Shown: one piece after another, positions 34,072 to 46,231 of the stretch
Numbering within the stretch: the first letter of the stretch is position 1
How the letters are laid out: every line of letters begins with the position of its first letter
From: Centrapalus pauciflorus
Taxonomy: Eukaryota; Streptophyta; Magnoliopsida; Asterales; Asteraceae
NCBI GenBank assembly: GCA_020465985.1
Contig: JAANYP010006995.1
Span: 62,001-126,000, forward strand
Length of the DNA stretch: 64,000 nucleotides
Direction of reading: 5' to 3'
The notes under the pieces: generated by a model
What the model was told of the DNA's origin: nothing
Databases searched by the model: none
The model's input: only the letters and a program-made list of their open reading frames with translations
Program-made: the position numbers and the translations under genes

Positions 34072-34620
34072 ATGGTGTTTCAATGGCAAAAACACCACCC
34101 AACTGCTAATGCAAAAGTTGAAACTGTTAAGTCAAAACTTGGAACTGGCAGTGCAAATTCTGAAACTGCTGGCACTGAACATCCAGTTCCAACTGCTAAG
34201 TCAAAAACTGGAACTGGTAGTGGATCACCTGAGACTGTTAAAGAAAAGGTTGGAAAGAACACCTGGATACCTCATGTCATAACTCAATACTCTTCACAGA
34301 ATCCACCAGTGGATCTCACTAAGTTTAAAAAGACACAAACAATATTTAGTTATGTCAATGCCCAAGGACAACCCAAAACAATTTGGTTTGGGTTTACTCC
34401 ACTACTAACTGAGCTTTTTTTTGTGCAGGGCAACCACAGGAACCAACATAAGACAAGATGGCATGTGGACAGTGGATGCTCTAGGCACATGACAGGAAAC
34501 TCTGAATGCTTGTCAAATTTCAAAAGCTTTGAAGGAGGATTTGTTACATTTGGTGGAAATTCCAAAGGAGGTAAGGTAACTGGTAAGGTACTGTCAAAGC
34601 AGGCAATATGATATTTAATG
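34072..34620 (+). pseudogene. pol: S1 protease region
   Basis: A Ser/Thr-rich linker has a two-fold imperfect repeat (KSKLGTGSANSET and KSKTGTGSGSPET) before WIPHVITQYSS. The copia protease motif WHVDSGCSRHMTGNSECLS follows at about 34459, with DSG intact. The frame shifts at about 34590, so the C-terminal part of the protease is out of frame. Confidence 0.85.
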
Positions 34621-34792
34621 ATGTTCTGTATGTTAAATAGTTGAACTATAATTTATTAATTGTGTCTCAAGTTTGTGACAAACAAAACATTGTTTTGTTC
34701 ATAGGCTCTGAATGCATTCTCCTCTCAAAAGATTTTGAAATACCGAAAATCTTGTTTTACTCAGAACACCAAGAAAGGAGAATGTCTACTGT

Positions 34793-35760
34793 TTGGACAT
34801 AGAACTCTTAGACAAATCAAATACTTCAAGCTGTTTAATATCCAAAGCATCATCTAATGAGTCTGCTCTTCGGCACAGAATGATGTGTCACATGAAATCC
34901 AAATCCATGAATGTTTTAGTCAAAAAGAACTTGGTTAGGGGTTTACCACAGAAGGAGTTCAGATGTGATGATCATTGTGTAGCCTGTCTTAAAGGCAAGC
35001 AACATAAAACTTCTAATAAGGCCAAGGAAGTAAATCCAATCTCATCTAGTCTTCATCTTATTCACATGGATCTGTTTGGTCTAACATCTGTTTTGAGTTT
35101 GAATAAAAGAGCCTACTGTTTAGTCATTATTGATGATTTCACCAGGTTTACATGGGTTTATTTTCTTAGGACTAAGGATGAAACTTCTGAGTTGGTCAAA
35201 TCCTTTATTCTAAAAATTGAAAACCAATCAAACTTAAAAGTTAAGGTGATCAGGTCAGACAATGGAACTGTGTTTAAAAATCAGATCCTAAACATTTTTG
35301 TGAGTCCAAAGGAATTGTTTGGCAATACATTGCACCTAGAACACCACAACAAAATGGTGTAACCGGAAGGAAGAACAAAACAGTAATAGAGGCTGTTAGA
35401 ACCATGTTAGCTGATTTCAAATTACCATTGACCTTCTGGGCAGAGGCAGTAAACACAACCTGTTATGTTCTAAACAGGGTTCAAGTTGTTCAATCACAAG
35501 GGAAAACTCCCTATGAGCTATTCCATCACAGAATTCCCTTAGTAGCGTTCCTAAAACCATTTGGCTGTTGATGCACTATCTTACACACTAAAACTCACTT
35601 AGGTAAGTTTGAAAGTAAGGCTGAAGAAAGATTCTTTTTAGGATACTCCACTAAAAGTAAAGCCTATAGAGTCTATATCAGTGTTTCTAAAACCATTGAA
35701 GAAAGTGCTAATGTTGAGTTTAATGAAAATAGTGCAAATGTCAAAGGCACTGGTCCTGAT
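34793..35760 (+). pseudogene. pol: S1 integrase
   Basis: The zinc region has ALRHRMMCHM and CDDHCVACLKGKQHKT. The core has IHMDLFG (first Asp), LVIIDDFTRFTWVYFLRTKDET and IRSDNGTVFKN (second Asp). A frameshift near 35300 follows, then GRKNKTVIEAVRTM with the third residue (Glu). The C-terminal part runs in another frame through LTFWAEAVNTTCYVLNRVQVV, with a stop where S2 has Ser (near 35570), to SVSKTIEESANVEFNENS at about 35720. Not functional. Confidence 0.85.
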
Positions 35761-36378
35761 TGGTTGTTTGATTTAGATTCACTAACAAATTCTCTGAGCA
35801 TTGTTGAGTATTCTGCAGGAGCAGTTGGAAACAATGTTGAAACTGCCAGTACAAATTCTCATGCTGTCAACACAAACATTCAAGTTGTTGGCACAAAGTT
35901 TCAAATTGTTGAAGATTCTGCTAAATGGGATGAGTACACTGTTCTACCACTTCTTACTTGTGACCCACCTGGGGTCCTGACTGAGCAACAAGACATACAC
36001 AAAGAGCTTGAAGTGCCAATCCCAAGTCCTAAAGTAACATCTCCAACCAATAGGGAAACAGTCCCATCCTCAGAACAAACTGTTACTGAAGCAGAATCAT
36101 CAAGTGGTGCAGAAGGTGATGATACAAATCTGGGAAGCTTATTTCAGACAGAAAGTGAACCTACACTCAGGGTTCACAAATATCATCCTCTTAACCATAT
36201 CATGGAAGATCCATGCACTCATGTGCAGACAAGGACAATGATTCACAAGGAATCAGCTGCTACTGAATGAACAGTTCCTGGATTCAGTCTAGCTGCCTTT
36301 GAAAATGCATGTTTCATGTCATAATTAGCACCAAACAATGCATCTGAAGCTCTGAAGGATCCATCTTGGATTGAAGCA

Positions 36379-37094
36379 ATGCAAGAAGAACTTTTTCAAT
36401 TCAAGATTCAGAATGTGTGGACACTTGTAGATTTGCCTAAAGGAAAGAGGGCAATTGGTACAAGATGGGTGTTCAGAAATAAAAAGGATGAGAGAGGTGT
36501 AGTGATCAAAAACAAAGCAAGACTAGTAGCTCAAGGATACACTCAAGAAGTAGGAATAGACTATGATGATGTCTTTGCCCAAGTAGCAAGGATAGAAGCC
36601 ATCAGACTGTTCCTAGCATATTCCAGCTACAAAGGGTTCAAGGTGTACCAAATGTATGTGAAATCTGCATTCCTATATGGTACAATTGAAGAAGAGGTTT
36701 ATGTATGTCAACCTCCTGGATTTGAAGACTATACGTATCCAGACAGAGTCTACAAGTTAGACAAAGCACTCTATCGCTTCACCAAGCTCCAAGAGCATGG
36801 TATGACACTTTGTCTTCATATCTACTACTGAATGGCTTCAAGAGAGGTAGTCTGGACAAGACACTGTTCACAAAGTCCATCAAATCAGAGATCCTTCTTG
36901 TTCAAATCTATGTTGATGACATCATCTTTGGATCTACAAATCACATTCTCTGCAAGGAATTTGAGACTTTGATGCACAAAAAGTTTCAAATGAGTTCAAT
37001 AGGGGAACTAACTTTCTTTCTAAGATTGCAGGTCAAGCAAGAAACCCAATGGACTTTTCATCAGTCAATCAAAGTACGTGAATCATATTTTTGA
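36379..37094 (+). pseudogene. pol: S1 reverse transcriptase
   Basis: NVWTLVDLPKGKRAIGTRWVF, then KARLVAQGYTQEVGIDYDDVF and SAFLYGTIEEEVYVCQPPGF are in one frame (36379-36831). A shift near 36780 moves to SSYLLLNGFKRGSLDKTLF and the catalytic box IYVDDIIFGSTN (36907 on). The frame is lost again after GELTFFLRLQVKQ near 37050. Confidence 0.9.
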
Positions 37095-37172
37095 AAAGTT
37101 TGGATACAAGGACACATAGGTTGCCAGCACACCAATGAACACTCATAAAAGCTTGATGCAGATAAAGAAGGA

Positions 37173-37853
37173 GTGGATGTGGATATTCATTTATACAGAT
37201 CCTTGATAGGTTCACTAATGTATCTCACATCTTCTAGACCTGATATAGTGTTTGTTGTTTGTGTTTATGCCAAGTTCCAATGTGCTCCAAAGGATTCACA
37301 TCTGTTTGCTGTTAAAAGAATCTTTAGATATCTCAAAGGTCAACCAAAATTAGGCCTATACTATTCTAAGGACTTTCCTCTTGAACTAACAACTTACTCT
37401 GATAGTGACTATGGAGGGTGCAACATAGATAGGAAATCCACAACTGGTGGATGTCAATATCTAGGAGCAAGACTAGTCTCTTGGCATTGCAAAAAGCAAA
37501 CCACAGTCTCCACTTCATCCACTGAGGCAGAATATGTTGCAGCTGCCAGCTGTTGTTCCCAAGTTATGTGGATACAGATTCAACTAAGAGATTATGATAT
37601 GAACTTTCTATCTACTCCTGTTTACATTGACAATTCAAGTGCAATAAGCATTGTACAAAATCCAGTGAAATTTCCCAAAACCAAGCACATAGACATTAGA
37701 TTCCATTTTATAAGGGACTGTAATATAAAGAAATTAATCCAAGTTACCAAAATTAATATTGATGATCAGTTAGCTGATCTGTTTACAAAGCCATTTGATG
37801 TTGGATGGTTCACCTTTCTGGTATCAAACATTGGTATGGTAAATATGGATTAA
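37173..37853 (+). pseudogene. pol: S1 reverse transcriptase tail and RNase H
   Basis: An open frame of 226 residues: HLYRSLIGSLMYLTSSRPDI, KRIFRYLKGQPKLGLYY, YSDSDYGGCNIDRKSTTGG (RNase H start), SSTEAEYVAAASCCSQVMW, and IDIRFHFIRDCN through DDQLADLFTKPFDVG. It is the best preserved part of S1 pol. Compare S2 45319-46161, which carries an added duplicate segment at this place. Confidence 0.9.
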
Positions 37854-37912
37854 TTTGTCTTTCATTACTCTCCCTTATTCTATGAGAATAACACTTCCAA
37901 AATGTGCTTAGT

Positions 37913-37923
37913 TAAGGGGGAGA
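37913..37923 (+). other. S1 second purine tract, between pol and extra ORF
   Basis: TAAGGGGGAGA lies 60 bp after the pol stop, about 12.5 kb (with S2) before the true 3' polypurine tract. S2 has the same string at 46221-46231. It could be a central plus-strand primer or a remnant of a former element end. Confidence 0.65.
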
Positions 37924-38232
37924 CACTGTTTCATTAGCTGCTGTTCAATAAACAACTAACAGCTTGAGCCTATTCTCAAGCTTCTATTACATTTTCTCAA
38001 ACTATTAGTTGTTTCACTTGGTCTGTCAAGTGTGCAGGGCATTACAGTCATTACTAAGGAGATTGTGCGCGGGACTAGATATTTTTTGAAAACCCAAACC
38101 GTTAAAAGTCCCAGTTTAGTTTGACTGCAACTATCAGTTGCAAAATATCTTTCACAATCCATTCTCTTTCTCTCTCTTTGCGATCTTCAAATAGTCGACC
38201 CAAACCTTAAATCCTCGCCTTTGGGATCACTA

Positions 38233-39336
38233 ATGGAGTTCCTTAAAGAACACAACTGCCTACCCTACTCTCTCAAACACGCTGAACTGCAGCCATTCCA
38301 TGAAATGATGGATTTTCTTCGTCGTTCTCATATCCATTATGCTATAACTGTCAATCCCACTATATATGTATATCATATAGAGCAATTTTGGTAATCAGCC
38401 TATGTTAATACCCATGAGGGAATCACATCTTTTGCATCCAACAATGATGGTAATCCGATTACCATCACAGAGGAGACCATTCGAAAACATTTGCATTCGC
38501 AAGATGCCTCAGGTATATCTGATCTCTGCCTCACTGTTTTACATGAAGGTCTTTTTGAAATACGGAGTAGGGGTCCAACAGATTCTTTTACCTTCTATAA
38601 AGCACATTTTGGTCCTAAATGGAAGTATCTTGTACATATTCTTCAACAGTGCTTAAGCCCTAAAAGGACTGGTTAGTCTGAATTCTCTTGAAATATTGCC
38701 ATTGCTTTAGTGTACTTATCCACAAGCCAACAGTTCAACTTTTCCAACATGATTTTTCAAGGAATGTTAAGGCACCATGCCTTAAAGAATGGGAAATTTT
38801 TTATGTATCCACGATTGTTGGCACAAATAATTGCAAAATCTTGAAATAATATTAAAGTACATAAAAGGATACATGTTTCCCATAGGCACTCTTTACCTAC
38901 TATAAAAACACTTTTAAAATGAAGTGCTAATTTTCATAGTGTAGATGTCTCATTGCCTCAAGCAATGCAGGCTATCTATCCAAGAAACAGAGGAGTGGAT
39001 CCTGAGCAGGCTCAGCCCAGTATTACTGCTTCACCCCCAGGATCCCAACCCACTCCTCATGATACAAATATTCCCTCCCATCCTTCTTCTATACATACCT
39101 CCCCAGCTCCATCACCAAAAATATACAAAAGACAAAGGGCTATAGGAGCTCCTTCCTCCTCGGTCCAATCTCAAGAGCCAAATAGCTATGTGCAAGATGA
39201 TACTCTTGCACAGCATATCGATAGGGTACCCATTGAGGATACTCCGACCCTCAATTTGGAGGTGAAAATCCCTTCTGAGGATGTTCATATGGATGTGTGG
39301 CTTGTACTACTGATATCTCTACACAAGGGGCACATG
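38233..39336 (+). pseudogene. S1 extra ORF, part before S2
   Basis: It starts MEFLKEHNCLPYSLKH. The FW module follows (PTIYVYHIEQFW, stop, then GNPITITEETIRKHL), then GPTDSFTFYKAHFGPKWKYLVH. Several stops follow, and then a Pro/Ser-rich stretch (38953-39336, SQPTPHDTNIPSHPSS). S2 cuts it at 39336; the rest is at 48711-50371. It is of the same type as S2 46542 and more distantly M 18130 and E 63133. The function is unknown and no membrane segment is visible. Confidence 0.75.
39332..39336. repeat. S2 target site duplication, left (ACATG)
   Basis: It matches 48711-48715; both lie in the extra ORF of S1. Confidence 0.92.
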
Positions 39337-39968
39337 TGTTGGGAAATATTCTAAATATGTCAAGCAATTAGTTAGATTTCTCAGACTGTTAGTAGATTTT
39401 CTGTGTAATTACAAAGTTCAAGCTGCTAGTTGACTAAGTTCAAGCTGTTAGAGTTAAATTTTCAAGCTGCTCAACAGATGAAGTCCAAACTGCTCAATAG
39501 TTTAACAAATAGAAAGTGCTGAAAATCAGGTAAAGATTTATATTTTAAGATTCAAGCATATCTACTATCAGAGAAATCAGAGTCCCTCAAGGAAACAAAT
39601 TAGAAGGCTTTATATATAGATAGAATAGGTTTTTCTATTGTAAGTCTGTACGTACAAGTTTTGATTCAGTTATAATTGCTTTCTAATTAAGTTTTCATAA
39701 GCCTCTAAGGTTGTAAAACCGTAAGAACAGTCTGTGTTCTTCGTCTAATCAAACAGATTAGAGGTGATTGTAATCAGTGATTTTGGCAATACAAAGATTT
39801 GACTTTTGATTATATTTATGTGTTATTTGTTGTGAAAGCTTTTCTTAAAACAATTAAGTGTTATTCCGCAAACTTCTTAATTGGACTTTGATTCAATACA
39901 AGTTTATTGGTTTTATACTCTGATTGATTCAGACGAGTTAATCTTAGGTAGTGATTTTGATCCTGACA
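39337..39968 (+). repeat. S2 5' LTR
   Basis: It runs TGTTGGGAAATATTC to CCTGACA. TATATATA at 39611-39618 is the likely TATA box. It lacks about 22 bp of one CAAGCTG-type repeat unit that LTR 48058-48710 has near 48170. Confidence 0.94.
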
Positions 39969-39970
39969 AG

Positions 39971-39983
39971 TGGTATCAGAGCC
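39971..39983 (+). other. S2 primer binding site (initiator-Met tRNA)
   Basis: It reads TGGTATCAGAGCC, perfect, two bases after the LTR. Confidence 0.95.
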
Positions 39984-40043
39984 ACAGGTTTTTCTTTGTT
40001 TTCAAAGTCAGAAGCTTTATTTTAAAATTTTTATTTTTCTGCA

Positions 40044-42225
40044 ATGGAATTTGATAATAGCAATAATGGATCTGGGCTAGGACTCAAATTGCCTATGCTA
40101 AAACCCACTGAGTTCGAGATGTGGAAACTCAGGATTCAACTACACATTCAATTTATTGATTATGTCATATGGGAAGCTGTTGAATTTCCTCCTGTAGTTG
40201 ATCTTGAACTAGATGCTGAGGGCAAGCCAATAAAAACACCTCCAAAGACTGAGCTTGAAAGAAAGGCTAGAATGAATGAAGTGATAGCTCTTACACTCTT
40301 ACAAATAGTCATTCCTAATGCTTATCAACATCAGTTTAAAAAGTTTTATACTGCTCATTCCCTTTGGATCGCTTTAGAGAAAAGACTTGCTGGTCATGCT
40401 AGCACCAAAAGGAATCAAAAGGATCTTCTAAAACAGCAGTACGAAAACTTTTCTGGTGGCAAGAATGAAAACCTTACTCAAATCTTTGACATGTTTAATA
40501 AACTGATAGGTGAAATGGAGAGTGCCAAAGTCAGCTTGGATCAAGATGAAGTAAACAGAAAATTCCTTAGATCACTTGGTGAAGAGTGGACAGTCTATGC
40601 TGCCCAACGGAGAACAAAAGATGCTCTTGATGAAATAGAGTTCGATGACCTTTACAACAGTCTGAGAGTGTTTGAAACAGAGATTGAAAATAAAAAGAAA
40701 CCCTTTTCATACAATCATAACACTGCTCTGCTGTCATCAGCATTAACTGATAAATCTAACTGTTGTGATTCCTTTTCAGGTGCTGTTGGTAACCCTACTG
40801 AAGTTCATTATGAAGCTTTTGTTGTCAATGATGGATTGTTTGCTCTAAATGCTGAAGATTTAGAACAAATCCATCCAGATGATCTAGAAGAGATGGACTT
40901 GAAATGGTAGCATGCTATGTTGACTATGAGGGCTAAAAGATTTCTGAAAAGAACTGGCAGACCAAACTTTCAAGACAGACCAGAAGGCAAACCAGCATTT
41001 GATATATCAAAAGTTGAATGCTTTAAATGCCACAAGTTTGGACATTTTGCCAGAGAATGCAGATCCCAAAGTCAGCAGCCACCAAGACTCCAGCAGACAA
41101 ATCAAGTTTCATCCTCACAAGCACTTGTTTCTCTAGAAGACAATGTGTTTGACTGGAGTGACCAGAAAGAAGAGGTGTTTCAAAATCAAGCTCTTATGGC
41201 AGAAACATCTAATGTCACTTCCACTGAACTACCATTTGAGGTAAATGCTAAACTCTATTCTCAAACATGCAAAAATATGGTTAAAAAGTACAGAGATCAT
41301 AATGAGAGCATTTGCAAAACTCTAGCTAAGATGGAAGAAAGGAGATATGAGTACATGCAGGCCATAGAATATCTTGAAAAACAGATCAATGACTATAAAG
41401 ATAATGAGATTCAGATGGGACATGATAGAACATATCATGAGTGGGAGAAAAAGGAACTGAATAAGAAAATAGAGTCCCTAAATAAGAAACTAGATGAGGC
41501 TGAACAGAAGGTCTTAGAAGTTAACAAGAAAATAGAATCTGTCTATTTAGATTTAGGAAACTTCAAACTAGCAAATCAAAAGTTGGAACACCTAATGGAA
41601 CTTCAATTTAAAGATAGGGTAAAATCTCAGCTCAATCCCAAAGAAGGTATAGCATACAGAGCCACTCCACCCCCATACAATAACAAATACATCCATCCCA
41701 TGAGTGAAGTTGCTGATAGGCTTGTTAATGAACCATTAGATGAGTTAATGAAAACTGTAGATCCTATCCTTGAAAACAGTCCTGAATCTATAGAAGAACT
41801 GATTCCAAATGAAGACTGTGAATGTAAAGAAGTTGAGTGAGAACTCAAAACAATGAGTGCACCTATAGAAACCCCTACCCTCAGTAAGAAAGGAAAAGAG
41901 AAGATGAGTGTATGTAATGCTGCTCCATATGTTTTTGTACCTTCTAACTGTAACATTGCATCTTCCTCAACTGTTAATAAAAGGGGTAAGACTATTCCAA
42001 TATGCACATGCCAAAAGCATGGTGTCCAAAAGTTTCCCACACAACAGCAGGTAAGGGGAAATCAAAGGAACAAAAACTAGTTATGGTCCAACAAAACTGG
42101 TTCTCCAATCAAAACAGTCAAAAGATGTTTCCATTGTGGAAGGAAAAATCATTTGGCCAGGCATTGTTTGTACAAACCATCTATTGTAAAACAGACTGTG
42201 GTTCAGAAACAGGCATTTGTTTAAA
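40044..42225 (+). pseudogene. gag: S2 gag, one frame with a few stops
   Basis: Start MEFDNSNNGSGLGLK, then a copia Gag domain (EFEMWKLRIQLHIQFIDY, SLWIALEKRLAGHASTKRNQ, QDEVNRKFLRSLGEEWTVY). TAG at 40908-40910 is the first stop after 288 codons. The same frame goes on with the knuckle CFKCHKFGHFAREC (about 41023), a coiled coil (EKKELNKKIESLNKKLDEA), TGA at 41838-41840, TAG at 42078-42080, and a second knuckle CFHCGRKNHLARHC (42126 on), ending near 42222. There is no frameshift over 2.1 kb, so decay is recent. Two knuckles and a coiled coil are typical of the SIRE group. Confidence 0.92.
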
Positions 42226-42335
42226 ACACAAAGACTTCAAAGGCCAAACCACCTGTTGCACCAGTTCCAAAGAAGATAGTTGATCACAGGTTATTAAAAG
42301 TCAACAAACGCCAGTCTAAACACCAAAAACAAGTT

Positions 42336-43234
42336 TTGGCAAAATCAACATCAAATTTTAAACAGATATGGTGTGTTAAAGGCAAAAACTCAGATCAAAC
42401 TGTTGATACATATATTGAAACTACTAGGCCTAAAGTTGGAACTGGTAGTGCAAACTCTGAAGCTGTTAGCACTAAAAACTCAGTTCAAACTGCTAAGCCT
42501 AAAACTGGAACTGGTAATGGATCATCTGAGACTGTTAATGAAAAGGTTGGAAAGCACACCTGGATACCTCATGTAATAACTAAATATTCTTCACAGACCA
42601 GTGGATCTCACTAAGTATAAAAAGTCACAAACAGTGTTTAGTTATGTCAATGCACAAGGACAACCCAAAACCAACTTGGTTTGGGTTTACTCCACTACTA
42701 ACTAAGCTTTTATTTGTGCAGGGCACCCAAAGGTCACAACATAAAACAAGATGGCATTTGGATAGTGGATGCTCTAGGCACATGACAGGAAATTCTGAAT
42801 GCTTGTCAAATTTCAAAGGCTTTGAAGGAGGATTTGTTGCATTTGGAGGACATTCCCAAGGAGGTAATGTAACAGGTAAAGGTACTGTCAAAGAAGGCAA
42901 TATGATCTTCAATGATGTTTTGTATGTTGAACAACTGAAGTACAATTTACTAAGTGTGTCTCAAATCTATGATAAAAAAAATATTGTTCTGTTCACAGAC
43001 TCTGAGTGCATTGTTCTTTTAAAAGATTTTAAAATACCTGAAATTCTTGTTTTACTTAGAACACCAAGAAAGGACAATGTATACTGTTTGGACACAGATC
43101 TTTTATACAAATCAAATACTTTAAGCTATTTGATATCCAAAGCATCATCTAATGAGTCTGCTCTTTGGCATAGAAGGATGTGTCACATGAACTTCAAATC
43201 TATGAATGTTTTAGTCAAAAATAATTTGGTATGA
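42336..43234 (+). pseudogene. pol: S2 protease and integrase zinc region
   Basis: The linker has repeated GTGSANSEA and GTGNGSSET motifs (42336-42614). The protease is TRWHLDSGCSRHMTGNSECLS (split at about 42752 on) with DSG intact, then YNLLSVSQIYDKKNIVLF. The integrase zinc motif starts SALWHRRMCHMNFKSMNVL. A TGA at 43232-43234 ends the open frame; CDDHYVACLKGKQHKT follows in the same frame. Confidence 0.9.
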
Positions 43235-44100
43235 GGTTTACCATAAAAGGAGTTCATCTGTGATGATCATTATGTAGCATGCCTTAAAGGCAAGCAACAC
43301 AAAACTTCTCAAAAGGCCAAAAAAGTAAATTCAATCTCATCTGCTCTTCATCTTATTCATATGGATCTCTTTGGTCCAACATCTGTTTTGAGTTTAAATA
43401 AAAGAGCTTATTGTTTAGTCATTGTTGATGATTTTTCCTGATTTACATTGGTCTACTTTCTTAGGACTAAGGATGAAACTGCTGAGCTAGTTAAATCATT
43501 TATCCTTAATATAGAAAACCAATCCAACTTAAAAGTTAAGGTGATCAGGTCAGACAATGGAACTGAGTTTAAAAATTATATCAAAAACAGTTTCTGTGAG
43601 TCTAAAGGTATTGCAAGGCAATAAAGTGCACCAAGAACACCACAACAAAATGGTGTAGCTGAAAGAAAGAATAGAACTTTAATTGAGGCTGCTAGAACCG
43701 TGGTAGCTGATTCCAAACTGCCAATGTCGTTTTGGGCAGAGGCAGTCAATACAGTTTGTTATGTGCTAAATTGGGTTCAAGTTGTTCAATCACAAGGGAA
43801 CACTCCATATGAGTTATTCCATCATACAGTTCCCTTAATAGCCTTTCTAAAGTCTTTTGGTTGTTCATGCACTATTCTTCACACTAAAACTCACTTAGGT
43901 ACGTTTGAAAATAAGGCTGAAGAAGGTTTCTTTGTAGGATACTCTACTCAAAGCAAAGCTTATAGGGTATATAACAGTGTGTCTAAAACCATTGAAGAAA
44001 GTGCCAATGTTGAGTTTAATGAAAACACTACGAATGTCAAAGGCACTGGTCCGGATTGTTTGTTTGATTTAGATTCACTAACAAATTCTCTGGCTTTGTT
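43235..44100 (+). pseudogene. pol: S2 integrase core and C-terminal part
   Basis: IHMDLFGPTS (first Asp), VIVDDFS then a stop, VYFLRTKDETAELVK, VIRSDNGTEFKN (second Asp), a stop in the stretch before RTPQQNGVAERKNRTLIEAAR (third residue, Glu), then open from 43700: MSFWAEAVNTVCYVLN and FGCSCTILHTKTHLG. Stops at about 43244, 43439 and 43622 are in frame, with no obvious frameshift before 44100. Confidence 0.87.
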
Positions 44101-44639
44101 GAGTATACTGCAGAAACTGATGAAAACAGGGTTGAAGCTGCCAACACAAATTCTCATGGTGGTCACACAAACATTCAAGCTGTTGGCACAAAGTTTTAGA
44201 CTGTTGAAGATTCTGATAAATGGGATGAGTATACTGTTCTAACTCCTCTATCTTGTGACCCACCAGCGGTACTGGATGCTCAACATGATACAAATCTAGA
44301 TAATGAAGTGCCAATCCCAAGTCCTGAGGTAACAGCTCCATCGAATAGGGAAACAGTCCCATCTTCTGGTCAAGCTGTTCCTGAAGCAGAACCATCAAGT
44401 GATCCTGAAGAAGATGATACAAATCTAGGAACATCATTTCAGACAGATAGAGAGCCCACACTCAGAGTTCACAAGTATCACCCTCTCAACCAGATAATGG
44501 GTGATCCATGCACTCTTGTAGACAAGGACGATGGTTCACAAGGAGTCTATTGATGCTGAATCAGCAGTTCCTGAATTCAGTCTAGCTGCCTTTGAACATG
44601 CATGTTTCATGTCACAATTAGAACCTAAGAAGGAATCTG

Positions 44640-45316
44640 AGGCTTTGTAAGATCCATCTTGGATTGAGGCAATGCAGGAAGAACTACTGCAATTCAAGAT
44701 TCATAATGTGTGGACTCTAGTTGACTTACCTAGAGGAAAGAGAGCAATTGCTACAAGATGGGTGTTCAGAACTAAGAAAGATTAGAGAGGGATAGTAATC
44801 AAGAACAAAGCAAGACTGGTAGCACAAGGTTACACTCAAGAAGAAGGAATAGATCATGATGATGTCTTTGCCCTAGTAGCAAGGACAGAAGCCATCAGAC
44901 TGTTCCTAGCTTATGCCAGCTTTAAAGGATTTAAAGTGTATCAAATGGATGTGAAATCTGCATTCCTGTATGGTACAATTGAAGAAGAGGTCTATGTGTG
45001 TTAACACCCTGGATTTGAGGACTATAAGTATCCAGACAGAGTCTACAAATTAGACAAATCCCTCTATGGACTCCACCAAGCCCCAAGAGCATGGTATGAC
45101 ACTTTGTCATCATACCTTCTACAAAATGGATTCAAGAGAGGCACTCTGGACAAAACATTGTTCACAAAGTCCATCAAATCTGAGATTTTGCTTATTCAGA
45201 TCTATGTTGATGATATCATCTTTGGGTCCACAAATGACAGTCTATGCAAGGAGTTTGAGACATTGATGCACAAAAAGTTTCAAATGCGTTTAATGCGAGA
45301 CTCACCTTCTTTCTAG
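44640..45316 (+). pseudogene. pol: S2 reverse transcriptase
   Basis: QEELLQFKIHNVWTLVDLPRG, TRWVFRTKKD then a stop, KARLVAQGYTQEEGIDHDDVF, YVC then a stop then HPGFEDYKYPDR, LYGLHQAPRAWYDTLSSYLLQ, and the catalytic box IYVDDIIFGSTN (45200 on). A frameshift near 45290 gives SPSF and a stop; the correct frame resumes at 45319. Confidence 0.9.
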
Positions 45317-45318
45317 GA

Positions 45319-46161
45319 TTGCAGGTCAAGCAGAAGCCCACAAGACTTTTTATAAGTCAATCAAAGTATGTTAATGACATTCTGGAAAAGTTTGGTTACA
45401 AAGATACCAAAGTTGCTAGTACTCCAATGGACACTCACAAGCAGCTTGATGCAGACAAAGATGGAGTAGATGTGGACATTCACCTATACAGATCCTTGAT
45501 AGGTTCACTAATGTACCTCACATCTTCAAGACCTGATATAATGTTTTCTGTTTGTGTTTGTGCAAGGTTTCAATGTGCTCCAAAGGACTCACATCTGTTT
45601 GCTGTTAAGAGAATTTTTAGATATCTCAAGGGCAAACCTCATTTAGGCCTATGGTATCCAAAAGACTCTCCTCTTGAACAAACAGCCTACTCTGACAGTG
45701 ACTATGGAGGGTGCAACATTGACAGAAAATCCACAACTGGAGGATGTCAATATCTAGGAGAAAGACTGGTCTCTTGGCAGTGCAAAAAGCAAACAACTGT
45801 CTGTACCTCATCTACTGAAGCAGAATATGTAGCAGCTGCCAGCTGCTGGTCCCAAGTGATGTGGATTCAGAATCAACTAAGAGACTATGGTATGAACTTT
45901 CTATCTACTTCTATTTACATTGACAACTCAAGTGCCATAAGCATCATAAAAAATCAGCTAAGAGACTATGGTATGAACTTTCCAAAAACCAAGCATATAG
46001 ACATTAGATTTCATTTTATAAGAGATTGTAAGGAGAAGAAATTAATCCAAGTTACCAAAATTCATACAGATGATCAGTTAGCTGATCTATTTACAAAACC
46101 ATTTGATGTCGGCAGATTCACCTTCCTAGTATCAAATATTGGTATGGTTAATAGGGATTAA
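45319..46161 (+). CDS. pol: S2 reverse transcriptase tail and RNase H
   Basis: An open frame of 280 residues: MQVKQKPTRLFISQSKYVND, SRPDIMFSVCVCARFQ, YSDSDYGGCNIDRKSTTGG (first RNase H Asp region), TSSTEAEYVAAASCWSQV, and KTKHIDIRFHFIRD through DDQLADLFTKPFDVGRF. The segment NQLRDYGMNF occurs twice, the second time (45952-45982) in place of the NPVKF seen in S1. This is a local copy of 45871-45901. It is preserved only as the 3' part of a broken polyprotein, so it is probably not expressed alone. Confidence 0.88.
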   Translation: MQVKQKPTRLFISQSKYVNDILEKFGYKDTKVASTPMDTHKQLDADKDGVDVDIHLYRSLIGSLMYLTSSRPDIMFSVCVCARFQCAPKDSHLFAVKRIFRYLKGKPHLGLWYPKDSPLEQTAYSDSDYGGCNIDRKSTTGGCQYLGERLVSWQCKKQTTVCTSSTEAEYVAAASCWSQVMWIQNQLRDYGMNFLSTSIYIDNSSAISIIKNQLRDYGMNFPKTKHIDIRFHFIRDCKEKKLIQVTKIHTDDQLADLFTKPFDVGRFTFLVSNIGMVNRD

Positions 46162-46220
46162 TTTGTTTTTCATCATTCTTTCTTATTTTATGAAGAACAT
46201 ATTTATTTCATATGCTTGAT

Positions 46221-46231
46221 TAAGGGGGAGA
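46221..46231 (+). other. S2 second purine tract, between pol and extra ORF
   Basis: TAAGGGGGAGA lies 60 bp after the pol stop, the same string and spacing as S1 37913-37923. It is followed by ACACTGTTTCAT in both. Confidence 0.65.
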
